A stretch of 5,175 bases of DNA. Origin: JAVEDQ01 sp035468175. GTDB taxonomy: Bacteria > Actinomycetota > Actinomycetes > Frankiales > Frankiaceae. The stretch spans positions 1-5,175 of the forward strand of contig DATITC010000020.1 of NCBI GenBank assembly GCA_035468175.1, written 5' to 3'. The position numbers were made by a program, and so were the translations under genes. Positions 4,857 to 5,175 of this stretch are shown one piece after another (positions within the stretch are counted from its first letter, which is position 1; the number at the start of each line of letters is the position of its first letter). The notes beneath the pieces were generated by a model that worked only from the letters and a program-made list of their open reading frames with translations, did no database searches and was not told the origin of the DNA.

Positions 4857-4862
4857 TACGAT
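4857..4862 (+). promoter_or_regulatory. -10 element of a probable leaderless acyl-CoA dehydrogenase transcript
   Basis: TACGAT matches TANNNT and ends 6 bases before the ATG at 4869, so transcription would start at or next to the A of the start codon. No purine-rich ribosome site lies in the 20 bases before that ATG. Together these are the usual marks of a leaderless mRNA, which actinobacteria use widely. No convincing -35 is visible. Confidence 0.5.
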
Positions 4863-4868
4863 TCTGAT

Positions 4869-5175
4869 ATGGACCTGACGTACAGCGAGACGGACGAGGC
4901 GTTCCGCGCCGAGTTCCGGAGTTGGCTCGATGCCAACCTGCCGCAGGAGTGGCGCACCCACGCATTCTGGAGCACCAAGACCGAAGGCGAGTCGTTCGAC
5001 CTCCGTCGCGAGTGGGAGGCGAAGAAGGCCCAGGACGGTTGGGCCGGCATCGCGTGGCCGAAGGAGTACGGCGGCCGGAGCGGGACCCCGACGCAGAAGG
5101 CGATCTATGACGAGGAGATGAACCGGGCGCACGCGCCGGCCACGGTCAACACCCTCGGTCTCACCTTCCTCGCGC
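4869..5175 (+). CDS. Acyl-CoA dehydrogenase, N-terminal part (cut by window end)
   Basis: The first 102 residues of an acyl-CoA dehydrogenase are present. The family are flavoenzymes (FAD) that introduce the alpha,beta double bond in acyl-CoA during fatty acid or related acyl-CoA breakdown. Seen: MDLTYSETDEAFRAEFRSWL (1-20), LDANLPQEW (20-28), the strongly typical GWAGIAWPKEYGGRSGTPTQ (57-76) and YDEEMNRAHAP (79-89). This fits the N-terminal helical domain (PF02771). The catalytic Glu and the FAD-binding regions would be further downstream, so completeness and substrate chain length cannot be judged. The frame is open to the last base. The 62-base gap after the HPt gene and the apparent leaderless promoter suggest separate transcription. 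Confidence 0.93.
   Translation, partial: MDLTYSETDEAFRAEFRSWLDANLPQEWRTHAFWSTKTEGESFDLRREWEAKKAQDGWAGIAWPKEYGGRSGTPTQKAIYDEEMNRAHAPATVNTLGLTFLA

Noticed and set aside
4288..4965. - strand open frame of 225 codons opposite the HPt gene
   Set aside because: It is antisense to the clear HPt signature and to the start of the acyl-CoA dehydrogenase.
1..5175. CRISPR arrays, tRNA/rRNA genes, insertion sequences or attachment sites
   Set aside because: No spaced direct repeats, cloverleaf, transposase-like protein or terminal inverted repeats were seen on either strand.

Overview
The window is very GC-rich (strong G/C at third codon positions, GTG starts, compact gene packing) and has a gene content typical of an oleaginous high-GC actinobacterium: a WS/DGAT-type acyltransferase, an acyl-CoA dehydrogenase, a DUF1330 protein, and tandem crcB genes around a DUF190 gene. 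Order-level placement cannot be made from this sequence alone; a mycolata or Pseudonocardia-like lineage is only a guess.

Layout. Bases 1-105 are a leader with no gene of their own. Bases 106-1384 form a tightly coupled three-gene operon on the + strand: a fluoride channel subunit (CrcB/FluC) with a long hydrophilic N-terminal extension, a PII-like DUF190 protein, and a second, minimal CrcB/FluC subunit that overlaps the DUF190 stop codon. Bases 1385-1625 hold no convincing gene. A DUF1330 protein (1626-2000) and a wax ester synthase/diacylglycerol acyltransferase (2087-3619) follow on the + strand. The acyltransferase ends in a lysine-rich, histone-H1-like tail. A perfect 9-bp inverted repeat (3623-3648) separates it from a convergent - strand gene of unknown function (3624-4199) and overlaps that gene's stop codon. 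A divergent intergenic region (4200-4389) with a long-armed inverted repeat leads to a small stand-alone histidine phosphotransfer (HPt) protein (4390-4806). After 62 bases an acyl-CoA dehydrogenase starts at 4869, apparently from a leaderless transcript, and runs off the right edge.

How the genes work together. The first three genes make a fluoride-resistance module: two paralogous channel halves, probably a heterodimer, and a candidate small regulatory partner. The acyltransferase (storage lipid synthesis) and the acyl-CoA dehydrogenase (fatty acid breakdown) are both lipid genes, but an oppositely oriented gene separates them, so they are not one operon.

The most interesting observation is that the two CrcB proteins have lost opposite halves of the conserved pore Phe pair: CrcB1 has F126/V129 and CrcB2 has W79/F82. 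If each pore takes one Phe from each subunit, the heterodimer would have one intact pore and one degenerate pore. Nothing in the window looks like a wholly new multi-gene system, CRISPR array, mobile element or RNA gene.
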